NCBI RefSeq assembly: GCF_012184385.1
Contig: NZ_VSRL01000056.1
Location: 1-42,197 of the forward strand
Source of the DNA: Lentzea indica
GTDB taxonomy: Bacteria; Actinomycetota; Actinomycetes; Mycobacteriales; Pseudonocardiaceae
Length of the DNA: 42,197 nucleotides
Direction of reading: 5' to 3'
Positions 25,487-34,124 of the stretch are shown one piece after another (the first letter of the stretch is position 1; every line of letters starts with the position of its first letter). The notes under the pieces were generated by a model. It saw nothing but the letters and a program-made list of their open reading frames with translations. It was not told the origin of the DNA and made no database searches. A program made the translations under genes and the position numbers.

Positions 25487-26383
25487 TCAGCGAGACTCGT
25501 ACCGCTGACTCACCCCGATGTCGAACACAGCCGGCGACTTCCGGCGCGCGTTGCGGTAGACGTGCCACGCGATCACCAGGTCCTGCATCGGCAACCCGGC
25601 GGGGCTGTACACGGTGACCTGGTCCGCACCGGTCCGCCCGGGATGCTCCCCGCGCAGCACCGCGCCGATCGTCGTGTCCGCCGCGACGTGCGCCAGTCCC
25701 GGATCGTCCACCACGACCAGGGCGCTGTCGAGGATCCCCGGCGCGAGCTCCACCTTGCCCGGCTCGTCGGCGCCGAGGCTCGTGATGTGGGTGCCGGGCG
25801 AGACCTCGTGCAGCACAGGCACTCTGGACCACGTCGCCATCAGGACGATCTCGCCCTCGGCGGCTCCGGACGCCCTGATGCCGAGCTCCTCCGCCCACGC
25901 GGCGAACTTCCGCGCCGCCGCGGGATCGGTGTCCCGCACCAGCACCGACTCGATCGGCCGGAGCGCGGCGAGCGCCTGCAGTTGCGCACGGCCCTGAGCC
26001 CCGGCACCGATCACCGTCACGTGCCGGGCGTCGGGGCGTGCCAGCAGGTGGGCTCCTAGAGCACCGCCGAGTCCGGTGCGCAGCGCGGTGAGGTGGGAGC
26101 TGTCGATCAGGGCCAGCAGATCACCGGTCGCCAGGTCGTGCAGGCAGATCACGCCGGTGATGGCGGGGGAGCGGTTCGGGTTCTTGGCGTGCACCTTCAC
26201 CGTGTAGGCCGGGATGCCCGCCGCCAGTCCCGGCATCAGCACCATCGCCGTGACGTCCGGGGTGACCTGCGCGCGCACCCGCTGACCCGGTTCCGCCGGT
26301 CCGGCCCGCAGTGCCGCCGTCAGCTCCGAGGCCAGGCGGGGCAGGTCGACCTCGAGCTCTCCTGCTCCCAGCACCACTGCCAT
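25487..26383 (-). CDS. Ornithine cyclodeaminase/mu-crystallin family protein
   Basis: 298 residues, slightly shorter than usual. The NAD-binding Rossmann loop reads VTVIGAGAQGRAQLQAL; KVHAKNPNRSP and LIDSSHLTALRTG are conserved substrate-site segments. GTHITSLGADEPGKVEL marks the C-terminal part. Family members cyclise ornithine to proline or reduce imines (ketimine reductase, alanine dehydrogenase-like). Which reaction applies here cannot be told. The start lies two bases after the stop of the CNNM gene, making it the third gene of that minus-strand operon, a chance or functional pairing. Confidence 0.87.
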   Translation of the reverse strand: MAVVLGAGELEVDLPRLASELTAALRAGPAEPGQRVRAQVTPDVTAMVLMPGLAAGIPAYTVKVHAKNPNRSPAITGVICLHDLATGDLLALIDSSHLTALRTGLGGALGAHLLARPDARHVTVIGAGAQGRAQLQALAALRPIESVLVRDTDPAAARKFAAWAEELGIRASGAAEGEIVLMATWSRVPVLHEVSPGTHITSLGADEPGKVELAPGILDSALVVVDDPGLAHVAADTTIGAVLRGEHPGRTGADQVTVYSPAGLPMQDLVIAWHVYRNARRKSPAVFDIGVSQRYESR

Positions 26384-26385
26384 CT

Positions 26386-27411
26386 CTAGACCCAGCGCAC
26401 GTGGGTGCCGTCCCGCACGGTGCCCACGTACTCCTCCAACAGGTCCTCCAACGCCACGACACCCTGCACGGCACCGTCAGCACCGACCGCGCGCGCGAGG
26501 TGTGACTGCGCCCTGCGCAACGCGGTCAGGGCCTCGTCCAGACGGGCGTCCACGGGCACCTCTGGCAGTCCGCGCACCCGATCACGCGGCACGGAAGTCT
26601 CCGCGCCTTCCAGGTCCAGCACGTCCTTGACGTGCAGATACCCGATCAGCCCGACATCGGACAGCACAGGGAAGCGCGAGAACCCGGTCGCCGCGACGGC
26701 GGCCTCGATCTCGCCGACGGTCGGCGAAGCGGACACCGTCGTCAGCCGGTTCAACGGCACCACGACGTCGGCCACCGTGCGTTCGGCCGAGGACAACGTC
26801 TGCCGCAGCCGCCGGTGCTCTGAGTCCTCCAGCAACCCCTCGGAACGCGACTGGCCGATCAGCAACGCCAGCTCGTCGGGGGTGTAAGCCGACTCCAGCT
26901 CGTCGACGGGCTCCACGCCGAAGCGGCGCAGCACCCATCGGCCGACGGCGGTGAACAGGGCCAGCACCGGCGCGATCATCCGCGAGAACCCGTAGTGCAC
27001 CGGCACGAGCCACACCGCGGCACGCTCAGGACCGGCGATGGCGAGGTTCTTCGGCACCATCTCGCCCAGGATCGTGTGCAGCGCGACGACGATGACCAGA
27101 GCCACCGCGAACGCCACACCGTGCACCACGGCCAACGGCAGCCCAACGGCGCCGAGGGGCCCCTCGATGACGGCTGCCAGAGCGGGTTCGGCGATCGCGC
27201 CCAGTCCCAACGAGCACAGCGTGATGCCCAGCTGCGCGCCCGCGATCAGCAACGGCAGCTCCTGCGACGCCTTGATCGCGGTGCGGGCTCGCGCGGAACC
27301 CTTGTACGCCAACGCCTCCAGCCTGTCCCGGCGCGCGGTGATCACCGCGAACTCGGCACCGACGAAGAAGGCGTTGCCCGCCAGCAAGAACACGACGATG
27401 AGGAAGTTCAC
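26386..27411 (-). CDS. CNNM/hemolysin family membrane protein with CBS pair, lacking CorC domain
   Basis: 341 residues from the GTG at 27411, which overlaps the upstream stop by four bases. The N-terminal DUF21/CNNM membrane domain (about 150 residues, three or four helices) contains AEFAVITARRDRLE, QLGITLCSLGLGAIAEPAL and LGEMVPKNLAIA. A CBS pair follows: VVPLNRLTTVSASPTVGEIE, then GFSRFPVLSDVG. The C-terminal CorC_HlyC domain found in its neighbour is absent. These proteins are linked to Mg2+ or divalent cation export. The two paralogues probably form a heteromeric transporter. Confidence 0.9.
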   Translation of the reverse strand: MNFLIVVFLLAGNAFFVGAEFAVITARRDRLEALAYKGSARARTAIKASQELPLLIAGAQLGITLCSLGLGAIAEPALAAVIEGPLGAVGLPLAVVHGVAFAVALVIVVALHTILGEMVPKNLAIAGPERAAVWLVPVHYGFSRMIAPVLALFTAVGRWVLRRFGVEPVDELESAYTPDELALLIGQSRSEGLLEDSEHRRLRQTLSSAERTVADVVVPLNRLTTVSASPTVGEIEAAVAATGFSRFPVLSDVGLIGYLHVKDVLDLEGAETSVPRDRVRGLPEVPVDARLDEALTALRRAQSHLARAVGADGAVQGVVALEDLLEEYVGTVRDGTHVRWV

Positions 27412-28715
27412 GACGACACCACCCGCAGCTCGGCCACGCGGTGCTTGTCCATCCGCATGACGGTCACCCGCCACCCGTCGACCCTGATCTCGTCGCCGAC
27501 GTCGGGGATCCGCCCGAGACGTGCCAGAACCAGGCCGGCCAGCGTCTCGTAGTCGCCCTCAGGCATGCGGAACCCGGTCGCCTCGGCCACCTCGTCGTCC
27601 CGCAGCAGACCCGACACGAGCCAGCTGTCCTTGCCCAGCGACCGCACCGGCGGCGCCTCGCCGCGGTCGTGCTCGTCGCGCACGTCGCCGACGATCTCCT
27701 CGACGACGTCCTCCAGCGTCACCAGACCCGCTGTGCCGCCGTACTCGTCGACAACCAGCGCCGACTGCAGCCCGGAAGCCCTCAGCCGGTCCAGCAGGGC
27801 GTCGCCCTCCAACGTCTCGGGCACCGAGTACACCGGCCTCGTCAACGCCGACAGAGGAGTCGTCCCGCGCAGAGAAGAAGGCACCGCGAACGCCTGCTTC
27901 ACGTGCACCATCCCGCGCACCTCGTCCAACGACCCGTCGTGCACCGGGAACCGCGAGAACCCGGTCTCTCTGGCCTTCAGCACGAGATCCGCCACCGTCG
28001 CGTCGGCCCGCAGGGCCTCCACGCGCACGCGCGGCGTCATCAGCTCGCCGGCGGTCCGGTCGCCGAAGCGCAGCGACCGGTCCAGCAGCGCCGCGGTGCT
28101 CCGGTCCAACGTGCCGTGCTCGGCCGACGACCGCACCAGGGCACCGAGCTCCTCCGGCGACCTGGCGGAGGCCAGCTCCTCGACCGGCTCGACGCCGAAA
28201 CGCCGGACCAGCCAGTTCGCCGAGTTGTTCATCCCGTTGATCAGCCAGCGGAACACGGTGGAGAACCCCGCCTGGATCCCGACCACGCCGCGGGCGGTCG
28301 CCAGCGGCTTCGCGATCGCCAGGTTCTTGGGCACGAGCTCGCCGAACACCATCGACAACGCCGTGGCGATCGCCAGCGCCAGTGCCAGCGACAGACCGCC
28401 GGCCACCGACAACGGCACGCCCAGTGACGTAAGTCCTGGCTCGATCAGGGAGGCGATCGCGGGCTCCGCGATGTAACCGGTGATCAGCGTGGTCACCGTG
28501 ATGGCGAGCTGTGCGCCGGAGAGCTGGAACGAGAGAGTGCGATGCGCACGGTCGATGGTCCGCGCCTTCGCGTCGCCCACGTCGGCGACGTGACGCTCGA
28601 CGGTGCTTCGTTCCAATGCGGTCAGCGAGAACTCCGCCGCCACCGCGATGAAGGTGCCGGCGGTCAGCGCCACGACGGCGAGCAGACCGAGCACGCTCAG
28701 AAGGATTCCGGTCAC
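27408..28715 (-). CDS. CNNM/hemolysin family protein with CBS and CorC_HlyC domains
   Basis: 435 residues. Domain order is DUF21 membrane region (about 1-190; AEFSLTALERSTVERHV, QLAITVTTLITGYIAEPAI, FGELVPKNLAIAKP), CBS pair (TPRVRVEALRADATVADLV; VDEYGGTAGLVTLEDVVEEI) and C-terminal CorC_HlyC domain (VSGLLRDDEVAEATGF, YETLAGLVLARLGRIPDVGD). The GTG start is the first of an operon with its shorter paralogue. Known relatives act in divalent cation, mainly Mg2+, export or tolerance; the hemolysin name is historical. Confidence 0.92.
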   Translation of the reverse strand: MTGILLSVLGLLAVVALTAGTFIAVAAEFSLTALERSTVERHVADVGDAKARTIDRAHRTLSFQLSGAQLAITVTTLITGYIAEPAIASLIEPGLTSLGVPLSVAGGLSLALALAIATALSMVFGELVPKNLAIAKPLATARGVVGIQAGFSTVFRWLINGMNNSANWLVRRFGVEPVEELASARSPEELGALVRSSAEHGTLDRSTAALLDRSLRFGDRTAGELMTPRVRVEALRADATVADLVLKARETGFSRFPVHDGSLDEVRGMVHVKQAFAVPSSLRGTTPLSALTRPVYSVPETLEGDALLDRLRASGLQSALVVDEYGGTAGLVTLEDVVEEIVGDVRDEHDRGEAPPVRSLGKDSWLVSGLLRDDEVAEATGFRMPEGDYETLAGLVLARLGRIPDVGDEIRVDGWRVTVMRMDKHRVAELRVVSS

Positions 28716-28829
28716 CTACGCGCTCCTGAACTGCAGGAACAAGGGACCGGGTTGGTATGCCAGCCGGGGCCAGACCCCATGGGGACGGCTCAACTCCTCA
28801 TGACTAAGTACGTGAACAGCCAGATGAGT

Positions 28830-29846
28830 CTAATTGTGGGCAGTGCTGGCCCTGAGCACCACCTCGCCCGCCACGCGGACAGTGCGTGCCTCGTCACCGC
28901 CCGCGTCCAGCACCAGGCCCGCGGCGAGCTCGCCCATGTGCTCCAGCGGCAGCCGCACGGTCGACAGCGCGGGCACCGTGTCGCGCAGGGTGGGAATGTC
29001 GTCGAACCCGGCGATCGACATGTCCTCCGGCACGCGCACACCACGTTCGCGCAATGCGGCCATGGCGCCCATCGCCATCACGTCGGTCACGGCGAACACG
29101 CAGGTGGCGCGCGACTTCGACGTCAGCAGCTCCAGCGCGGCCTCGTACCCGCCGTCACGGGTGAACGCGCCGTTGATCACCACGGGCGGCGCGATCCCGG
29201 CGTCGGCGAGTCCCGCCTTGAACCCCGCGAGCCGGTCGCGGGCCACCACGAGTTCGGCGGGCCCACCCAGCACGGCGAACCTCTTGTGCCCGAGTTCGGC
29301 CAGCGAGCGAGCCAGCGCGCGCGCTCCCGCCCGGTTTCCCGGAACGACGGTGTCGGTGCCGAGCTTCGCCTGCGACACGCACGCGACACGCCCGCCCTGC
29401 TCGGTGAACGCGTCGATCTCCGCAGCCAGCCGGGACTGCGCCGCGCGGTCGGTCGTCCGCGAACCGGCCAGAACGACCGCGCGGGCCCGATGCGCGCGCA
29501 GGGTGGACAGCAGCTCCACCTCACGCTCCGGACGGCGCCCGGTCGTGCCGAGAACGACGACGAGCCCTGCCTCCTCCGCCACCCGCGTCACGCCGGCGGC
29601 GATGCAGGAGAAGTACGGGTCGGTGATGTCGTGGACCACCAGCCCGACGAGCGAGCTCGAGTTGCGGGCCAGCGCCTGCGCGGAGGCGTTCGGCACGTAG
29701 CCGAGCTCCTCCGCGGTGCGCAGGACGCGGTCGCTCAGCTCCTCGCTCACCTGCCGCGTGCTGCCGTTGAGCACGCGAGAAGCGGTCGCCAACGACACAC
29801 CCGCCTGCTTCGCCACCTCGGCGAGCGTCACCTGTCGGGCGGACAC
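28830..29846 (-). CDS. LacI-family transcriptional regulator
   Basis: 338 residues from the GTG at 29846, chosen because GGAGG precedes it by five bases; the TTG at 29861 lies upstream of that site. The HTH is VTLAEVAKQAGVSLATASRVL followed by NGSTRQVSEELSDRVLRTA. The sugar-binding core has SLVGLVVHDITDPYF, FAVTDVMAMGAMAALRE and DMSIAGFDDIPTL. It is divergent from the Gfo/Idh-DUF993-isomerase operon, whose promoter carries a LacI-type palindrome, so it is most likely the repressor of that operon and is relieved by a sugar-like inducer. A second AGCGCT-core site sits just before its own start, suggesting autoregulation. Confidence 0.93.
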   Translation of the reverse strand: MSARQVTLAEVAKQAGVSLATASRVLNGSTRQVSEELSDRVLRTAEELGYVPNASAQALARNSSSLVGLVVHDITDPYFSCIAAGVTRVAEEAGLVVVLGTTGRRPEREVELLSTLRAHRARAVVLAGSRTTDRAAQSRLAAEIDAFTEQGGRVACVSQAKLGTDTVVPGNRAGARALARSLAELGHKRFAVLGGPAELVVARDRLAGFKAGLADAGIAPPVVINGAFTRDGGYEAALELLTSKSRATCVFAVTDVMAMGAMAALRERGVRVPEDMSIAGFDDIPTLRDTVPALSTVRLPLEHMGELAAGLVLDAGGDEARTVRVAGEVVLRASTAHN

Positions 29847-29897
29847 GACCACCTCCGTCAACGTGCATGTGAGCGCTGAGACTAACTCGCGCGGAGG

Positions 29898-29945
29898 TTG
29901 ACGGCCGTCAAGTGCCGCGATTAGCGTGGCGGGAAAGCGCTTTCC
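29898..29945 (+). promoter_or_regulatory. Promoter and LacI-type operator of the DUF993 operon
   Basis: The -35 TTGACG (29898-29903) and -10 TAGCGT (29922-29927) have an 18-bp spacer. GGAAAGCGCTTTCC (29932-29945) is a perfect 14-bp palindrome with the central CG of LacI-family operators and covers the expected start point. AGCGCT at 29872-29877, close to the divergent lacI start, is a weaker copy of the core. This layout fits repression by the adjacent LacI protein. Confidence 0.8.
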
Positions 29946-29968
29946 AGCGCTGCTACCAGGGAGGTGCG

Positions 29969-31111
29969 ATGGCGGTTCGGACCATCGGGGTCGCGGTCAA
30001 CGGCGTCACCGGGCGGATGGGACATCGCCAGCACTTGGTCCGGTCCCTTCTCCCGTTGCGCGACGAGGGCGTGCGGTTGCAGGACGGGACCGTGCTGAAG
30101 GTGGAACCGGTCCTCGTGGGCCGCAACGCCGACAAGCTCAAGGAGATCGCCGAGCGCCACGACCTCGCGCATTGGACGACCGACCTCGACGCGGCGCTCA
30201 CCGACCCGTCGGTGGAGATCTACTTCGATTCGCAGGTGACGTCGAAGCACGTCGAATCGATCACCAAGGCCATCGACGCCGGCAAGCATGTCTACACCGA
30301 GAAGCCGGTCAGCGAGACGGTCGAGGAAGCGCTCCAGCTCGCGCGCCTGGCCGACGCGAAGGGCGTGAAGCACGGTGTCGTGGCCGACAAGCTGTACCTG
30401 CCCGGCATCCGCAAGCTCAAGCGGCTGGTCGACGGCGGCTTCTTCGGCCGGATCCTGAGCGTGCGCGGCGAGTTCGGTTACTGGGTCTTCGAGGGCGACT
30501 GGCAGCCCGCGCAGCGCCCGAGCTGGAACTACCGGCTCGAGGACGGCGGCGGCATCGTCTCGGACATGTTCTGCCACTGGAGCTACCTGCTCCACGACCT
30601 CTTCGGCCGCGTCGAGGCCGTCACGGCGAAGGCCGTCACGCACATTCCGCAGCGCTGGGACGAGCAGAACAACGCCTACGCGGCGACCGCGGACGACGCG
30701 GCGTACGGCATTTTCGAGATCGCGGGCGGCGTCATCGCCCAGATCAACTCGTCCTGGTGCGTGCGCGTGCGCCGCGACGAGCTCGTCGAGTTCCAAGTGG
30801 ACGGCACCGAGGGGAGTGCGGTCGCGGGGCTGCGCGAATGCTTCGTGCAGCCCCGCGCCGTCACGCCGAAGCCGGTCTGGAACCCGGATCTCCCGGTCAC
30901 GCACCCGTTCCGCGAGCAGTGGCAGCAGGTGCCGGACAACGAGGAGTTCGACAACGGCTTCAAGGTGCAGTGGGCGGAGTTCCTGCGGCACGTCTACCAG
31001 GGCACGCCGTTCCCGCACGACTTCCGCGCCGGGGCACGGGGTGTCGCGCTGGCCGCCGCCGGACTGCAGTCCTCTTCGGAGGGTCGCAGGGTGGAGATCG
31101 CGGATGTCTAG
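29969..31111 (+). CDS. Gfo/Idh/MocA family oxidoreductase
   Basis: 380 residues from the ATG at 29969, preceded by GGGAGG. The NAD-binding start is unusual in reading IGVAVNGVTGRMGHRQHL. DSQVTSKHVESITKAIDAGK and the catalytic EKPVSETVEEA (Lys of the EKP motif) are family hallmarks. The C-terminal substrate domain has DGGGIVSDMFCHWSYLLHDL, in place of the more usual D-x3-H pattern of inositol dehydrogenases. It probably oxidises a sugar or polyol hydroxyl with NAD(P). It is the first gene of a three-gene operon whose coding regions overlap by 8 and 19 bases, under a LacI operator. Confidence 0.92.
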   Translation: MAVRTIGVAVNGVTGRMGHRQHLVRSLLPLRDEGVRLQDGTVLKVEPVLVGRNADKLKEIAERHDLAHWTTDLDAALTDPSVEIYFDSQVTSKHVESITKAIDAGKHVYTEKPVSETVEEALQLARLADAKGVKHGVVADKLYLPGIRKLKRLVDGGFFGRILSVRGEFGYWVFEGDWQPAQRPSWNYRLEDGGGIVSDMFCHWSYLLHDLFGRVEAVTAKAVTHIPQRWDEQNNAYAATADDAAYGIFEIAGGVIAQINSSWCVRVRRDELVEFQVDGTEGSAVAGLRECFVQPRAVTPKPVWNPDLPVTHPFREQWQQVPDNEEFDNGFKVQWAEFLRHVYQGTPFPHDFRAGARGVALAAAGLQSSSEGRRVEIADV

Positions 31112-32138
31112 CCAAGACCAGTTCAATCGCGTCGTGTTCGCCGCGGCACACGTTGTCGCCGAAGACGAACGCACGGTCGACTGGGACGCCACCCTGGCGT
31201 TCCGGCACCACCTCTGGTCGCACGGTCTCGGCGTCGCGGAGGCGATGGACACCGCGCAGCGCGGCATGGGCCTGGACTGGCCGACCGCCGCCGAGCTGAT
31301 CCGCCGCAGTGCCGCCGAGAAGACCGGGCGGATCTGCGCGGGCGTCGCGACCGACCACCTCACGGGTGAGGTCGGTCTGGACGATGTGCTGAAGGCGTAC
31401 CTGGAGCAGCTGGACGTCGTGCAGGAGGCGGGCGCACAGCCCGTGCTGATGTGTTCGCGTCAGCTCGCGGCGTGCGCGCGTGGCCCCGAGGACTACGAGA
31501 AGGTCTACGGCACGTTGCTCGACCGCGTCAGCGAACCGGTGATCCTGCACTGGCTCGGCACGGCGTTCGACCCGGCGCTGGCGGGCTACTGGGGCGCCAC
31601 CGAGGTCGGCCAGGCCACCGACAACTTCCTGACGATCATCGCGGGCCGCCCGGACAAGGTCGACGGCGTGAAGGTCTCGCTGCTCGACGCCGGCCACGAG
31701 ATCGGCCTGCGCCGCAGGCTTCCGGCAGGAGTCCGCTGCTACACCGGCGACGACTTCAACTACCCGGACCTGATCGCGGGCGACTCCGAGGGGTACAGCC
31801 ACGCGCTGCTCGGCATCTTCGACCCGATCGCGCCGGTGGCGGCCAAGGCGCTTCGCCAGTTGGCGGAGGGGGACACCGACGAGTTCCACCGGATCATGGC
31901 GCCCACGGTTCCGTTGTCGCGCCACCTGTTCAGCGCGCCGACCTATTACTACAAGACCGGTGTCGTGTTCCTGGCGTGGCTGGCCGGGCATCAGGAACGG
32001 TTCGTGCTGCTCGACGGCCTGGAATCCGCGCGCAGCGTCGAGCACCTGGCCGAGGCGAAGCGGCTGGCGGAGATCGCCGGCGTGATCGAACCGGAATTCG
32101 CGGAACGGCGGTGGCAGCAATGGCTCGCCTCTCGCTGA
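31104..32138 (+). CDS. DUF993 (dihydrodipicolinate synthase-like) protein
   Basis: 344 residues; the ATG lies inside the end of the preceding gene. It is a predicted TIM barrel distantly related to dihydrodipicolinate synthase: AGVATDHLTGEVGLDDVLKA, VILHWLGTAFDPALAGYWG, VDGVKVSLLDAGHEIGL and YTGDDFNYPDLIAGDSEG. Lys in VKVSLLD is the best candidate for a Schiff-base lysine of the aldolase class, although this is inference. DUF993 has no established reaction known to me. With the flanking dehydrogenase and isomerase it could cleave a keto-sugar or keto-acid after oxidation. Confidence 0.85.
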   Translation: MSSQDQFNRVVFAAAHVVAEDERTVDWDATLAFRHHLWSHGLGVAEAMDTAQRGMGLDWPTAAELIRRSAAEKTGRICAGVATDHLTGEVGLDDVLKAYLEQLDVVQEAGAQPVLMCSRQLAACARGPEDYEKVYGTLLDRVSEPVILHWLGTAFDPALAGYWGATEVGQATDNFLTIIAGRPDKVDGVKVSLLDAGHEIGLRRRLPAGVRCYTGDDFNYPDLIAGDSEGYSHALLGIFDPIAPVAAKALRQLAEGDTDEFHRIMAPTVPLSRHLFSAPTYYYKTGVVFLAWLAGHQERFVLLDGLESARSVEHLAEAKRLAEIAGVIEPEFAERRWQQWLASR

Positions 32139-32926
32139 ACCAGGCCACGATCAAACGCGCGACGGTCGTCGAAGCCGTCGAGGGCTGCGTCCGGCACGGC
32201 ATCTCCTCGATCGGCCTGTGGCGCGAACCCGTCGCGGACCATGGCCTGGAGCGCACCGCGAAGCTCGTCGCGGACGCGGGCCTGCGCGTGTCCTCGTTGT
32301 GTCGCGGCGGGTTCCTGACCGCGGTCGACAACCGGGCCGCCCTGGACGACAACCGCCGCGCGATCGACGAAGCAGCCGCGCTGCGCACCGACACGCTGGT
32401 CATGGTCGTCGGAGGAGTGGCAGGCGACAAAGATCTGATCGGTGCACGTCAACGCGTCAAGGACGCCATCGCGGAACTGTCGGTGTACGCGGCGGAAGCA
32501 GGCGTGATCCTGGCGCTGGAACCGATGCATCCGGTGTTCTGCGCGGATCGCGGCGTGCTGTCGACGTTGTCGCAGGCGCTGGACATCGCCGAGCAGCACT
32601 CTTCTGTCGGAGTCGTCGTGGACGCCCTGCACGTGTGGTGGGATCCCGACCTCGACGCGCAGATCGTGCGCGCGGGGCCGCACATCGCGTCGTACCAGGT
32701 GTGCGACTGGCTGACCCCGGTGCCCGCGGACGTGTTGCTCGGGCGCGGTTATCCCGGCGATGGCGATATCGACCTCGACCGGCTGACCAGGCACGTCGCC
32801 GCGACGGGTTATTCGGGGGACATCGAAGTGGAGATCTTCAACGCCGACATCTGGGCGGCGGACTTCGACGAGGTGATCGAGGAGGTTTCGCGCAGGTACC
32901 ACTCCATTGTGGAACCGGCGCTGTAG
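32120..32926 (+). CDS. Sugar phosphate isomerase/epimerase (TIM barrel, AP endonuclease-like family 2)
   Basis: 268 residues; the ATG overlaps the DUF993 gene by 19 bases. The Xyl-isomerase-like TIM barrel has metal-ligand segments LALEPMHPVFCADRG (Glu), VVDALHVWWDPDL (Asp-x2-His), SYQVCDWLTP and the C-terminal DIEVEIFNADIW (Glu). These four match the divalent-metal site of IolE/IolH/epimerase relatives. It probably isomerises or dehydrates the product of the other two enzymes. It is the last gene of the operon, followed by a strong hairpin. Confidence 0.9.
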   Translation: MARLSLNQATIKRATVVEAVEGCVRHGISSIGLWREPVADHGLERTAKLVADAGLRVSSLCRGGFLTAVDNRAALDDNRRAIDEAAALRTDTLVMVVGGVAGDKDLIGARQRVKDAIAELSVYAAEAGVILALEPMHPVFCADRGVLSTLSQALDIAEQHSSVGVVVDALHVWWDPDLDAQIVRAGPHIASYQVCDWLTPVPADVLLGRGYPGDGDIDLDRLTRHVAATGYSGDIEVEIFNADIWAADFDEVIEEVSRRYHSIVEPAL

Positions 32927-32927
32927 A

Positions 32928-32978
32928 CAACGCGGGGAAGCCGGTCGTCGACGGCGGCGACGACCGACCCCGGCGTTG
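32928..32978 (+). terminator. Long hairpin after the DUF993 operon
   Basis: The inner stem CGGTCGTCG/CGACGACCG (32942-32950 with 32958-32966) has a 7-nt loop. An outer stem pairs CAACGCGGGG (32928-32937) with CCCCGGCGTTG (32968-32978), with one bulge. It starts a few bases after the last stop and lies between convergent genes, so it is probably a terminator. AT-rich sequence (TATGTATATAT) follows. Confidence 0.7.
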
Positions 32979-33037
32979 GTATGTATATATCCGAAAACGA
33001 GTGCTCTTTGGTCCAGTTTTCAGATAAATCTCAGGAA

Positions 33038-34072
33038 TCAGCCGCCGTTGACGAACCTGTAAACCTTTGCACGGTGTTTCGGCTTCGTGGTCGTGATCTT
33101 GATGACGGCGTCGAACATCGACCGGCCGAGCTCCGCGCGGGCCGCGACGGCCGGGTGCGTGGTGCTGAAGTCCTGGTCGTTCACGGCCTTGTCACCGGCG
33201 AACTGGCCGGACGCGAACATCGAGTAGACCAGGATCGCCCGGTTGTCCTCGCTGAACATGATGCCCGCCTCGTTGCGGCCGTCCTCGAACCAACCGGCCT
33301 TCGTCGCGACGCGCAGACGCTCGTTCGTCGTGAGGTTCAGCCGCACACCGTCGGTGAAGCTCGCCGTCGCGCGCAGGATGTTCAGCAGGTACGCGGTGGA
33401 GGCGGCGGACAGCAGCTGGCCGTCGACCAGCTTCTGCAGCAGCGTGTGCGTCTCGCGCGCCGTCGTGGTGCCGAGGAAGAACCGGTTCGGGTTCGTGACC
33501 GGGACGACCTGGGTGTGCACGAAGCCCTTGGACCGCAGGATCTCGTTGAGCTCCAGCGCGGGCACGACCAGGCCGCACAGGCGGACCGCGGTGTTGTCCG
33601 AGACGGTGAGCAGGTTCGCCAGCGCGTGGCCGACCGTGACCTCGCTCGGGTACGCGCCGTCGAGCGCGAAGATGCCGTCGGTGTCCTGGATGACGATGCC
33701 GGCGGACACCGTGACCGTCTGGTCGAGCTTGATGAGCCCGCGGTCCACCTTGTCCAGCACGGCGACGGCCACCGCCACCTTGTTCACGCTGTAGGCCTCG
33801 ACGACCTTGTCCGCGTTCTCGTCGACGGCGGCCTTCGCCGCGCCGTCGAGGTCGGCGATCGTGATCAGCGACGACCAGGTGCCCCGCGCCTTGCGGGTCT
33901 GCCGCCGGTAGATCTGCGCCACGCGCTTGCGTGACCGGTCCGCGGTGGTCGGGGAGCGTTCGATCTCGACCTCCGCGTCTTCCTGTGCTTGTGCTGCACC
34001 GTTGGAGCCGAGCACGGCCGTCGCGGCCGCGACGGTTCCCAGCCCGAACACGGACCTGCGGTTCAAAGTCAT
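33038..34072 (-). CDS. Tat-exported serine hydrolase, class A beta-lactamase-like
   Basis: 344 residues from the ATG at 34072. LNRRSVFGLGTVAAATAVLG is a twin-arginine signal followed by an AQA cleavage region. The penicillin-interacting fold is marked by S-x2-K in YSVNKVAVA (about residue 96), S-D-N in VSDNTA (about 158) and KAG in TKAGWFED (about 258) in place of KTG. Where class A enzymes carry the Glu of the omega loop, this protein reads NPNRFFLGTTTARE, which seems to lack that Glu. An esterase or peptidoglycan-related activity is therefore as likely as beta-lactamase. The next 50 bases lead to the divergent SDR. Confidence 0.85.
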   Translation of the reverse strand: MTLNRRSVFGLGTVAAATAVLGSNGAAQAQEDAEVEIERSPTTADRSRKRVAQIYRRQTRKARGTWSSLITIADLDGAAKAAVDENADKVVEAYSVNKVAVAVAVLDKVDRGLIKLDQTVTVSAGIVIQDTDGIFALDGAYPSEVTVGHALANLLTVSDNTAVRLCGLVVPALELNEILRSKGFVHTQVVPVTNPNRFFLGTTTARETHTLLQKLVDGQLLSAASTAYLLNILRATASFTDGVRLNLTTNERLRVATKAGWFEDGRNEAGIMFSEDNRAILVYSMFASGQFAGDKAVNDQDFSTTHPAVAARAELGRSMFDAVIKITTTKPKHRAKVYRFVNGG

Positions 34073-34124
34073 GCGGGATATCAAAACAGGCGGCACTGAC
34101 AGTTCCCTGACTAGGGTTCCGATC

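Noticed and set aside
32980-33010. AT-rich stretch with TATGTATATAT as an origin or IS end
   Set aside because: No repeats, target duplication or DnaA boxes lie around it. It fits the tail of a terminator region between convergent genes.
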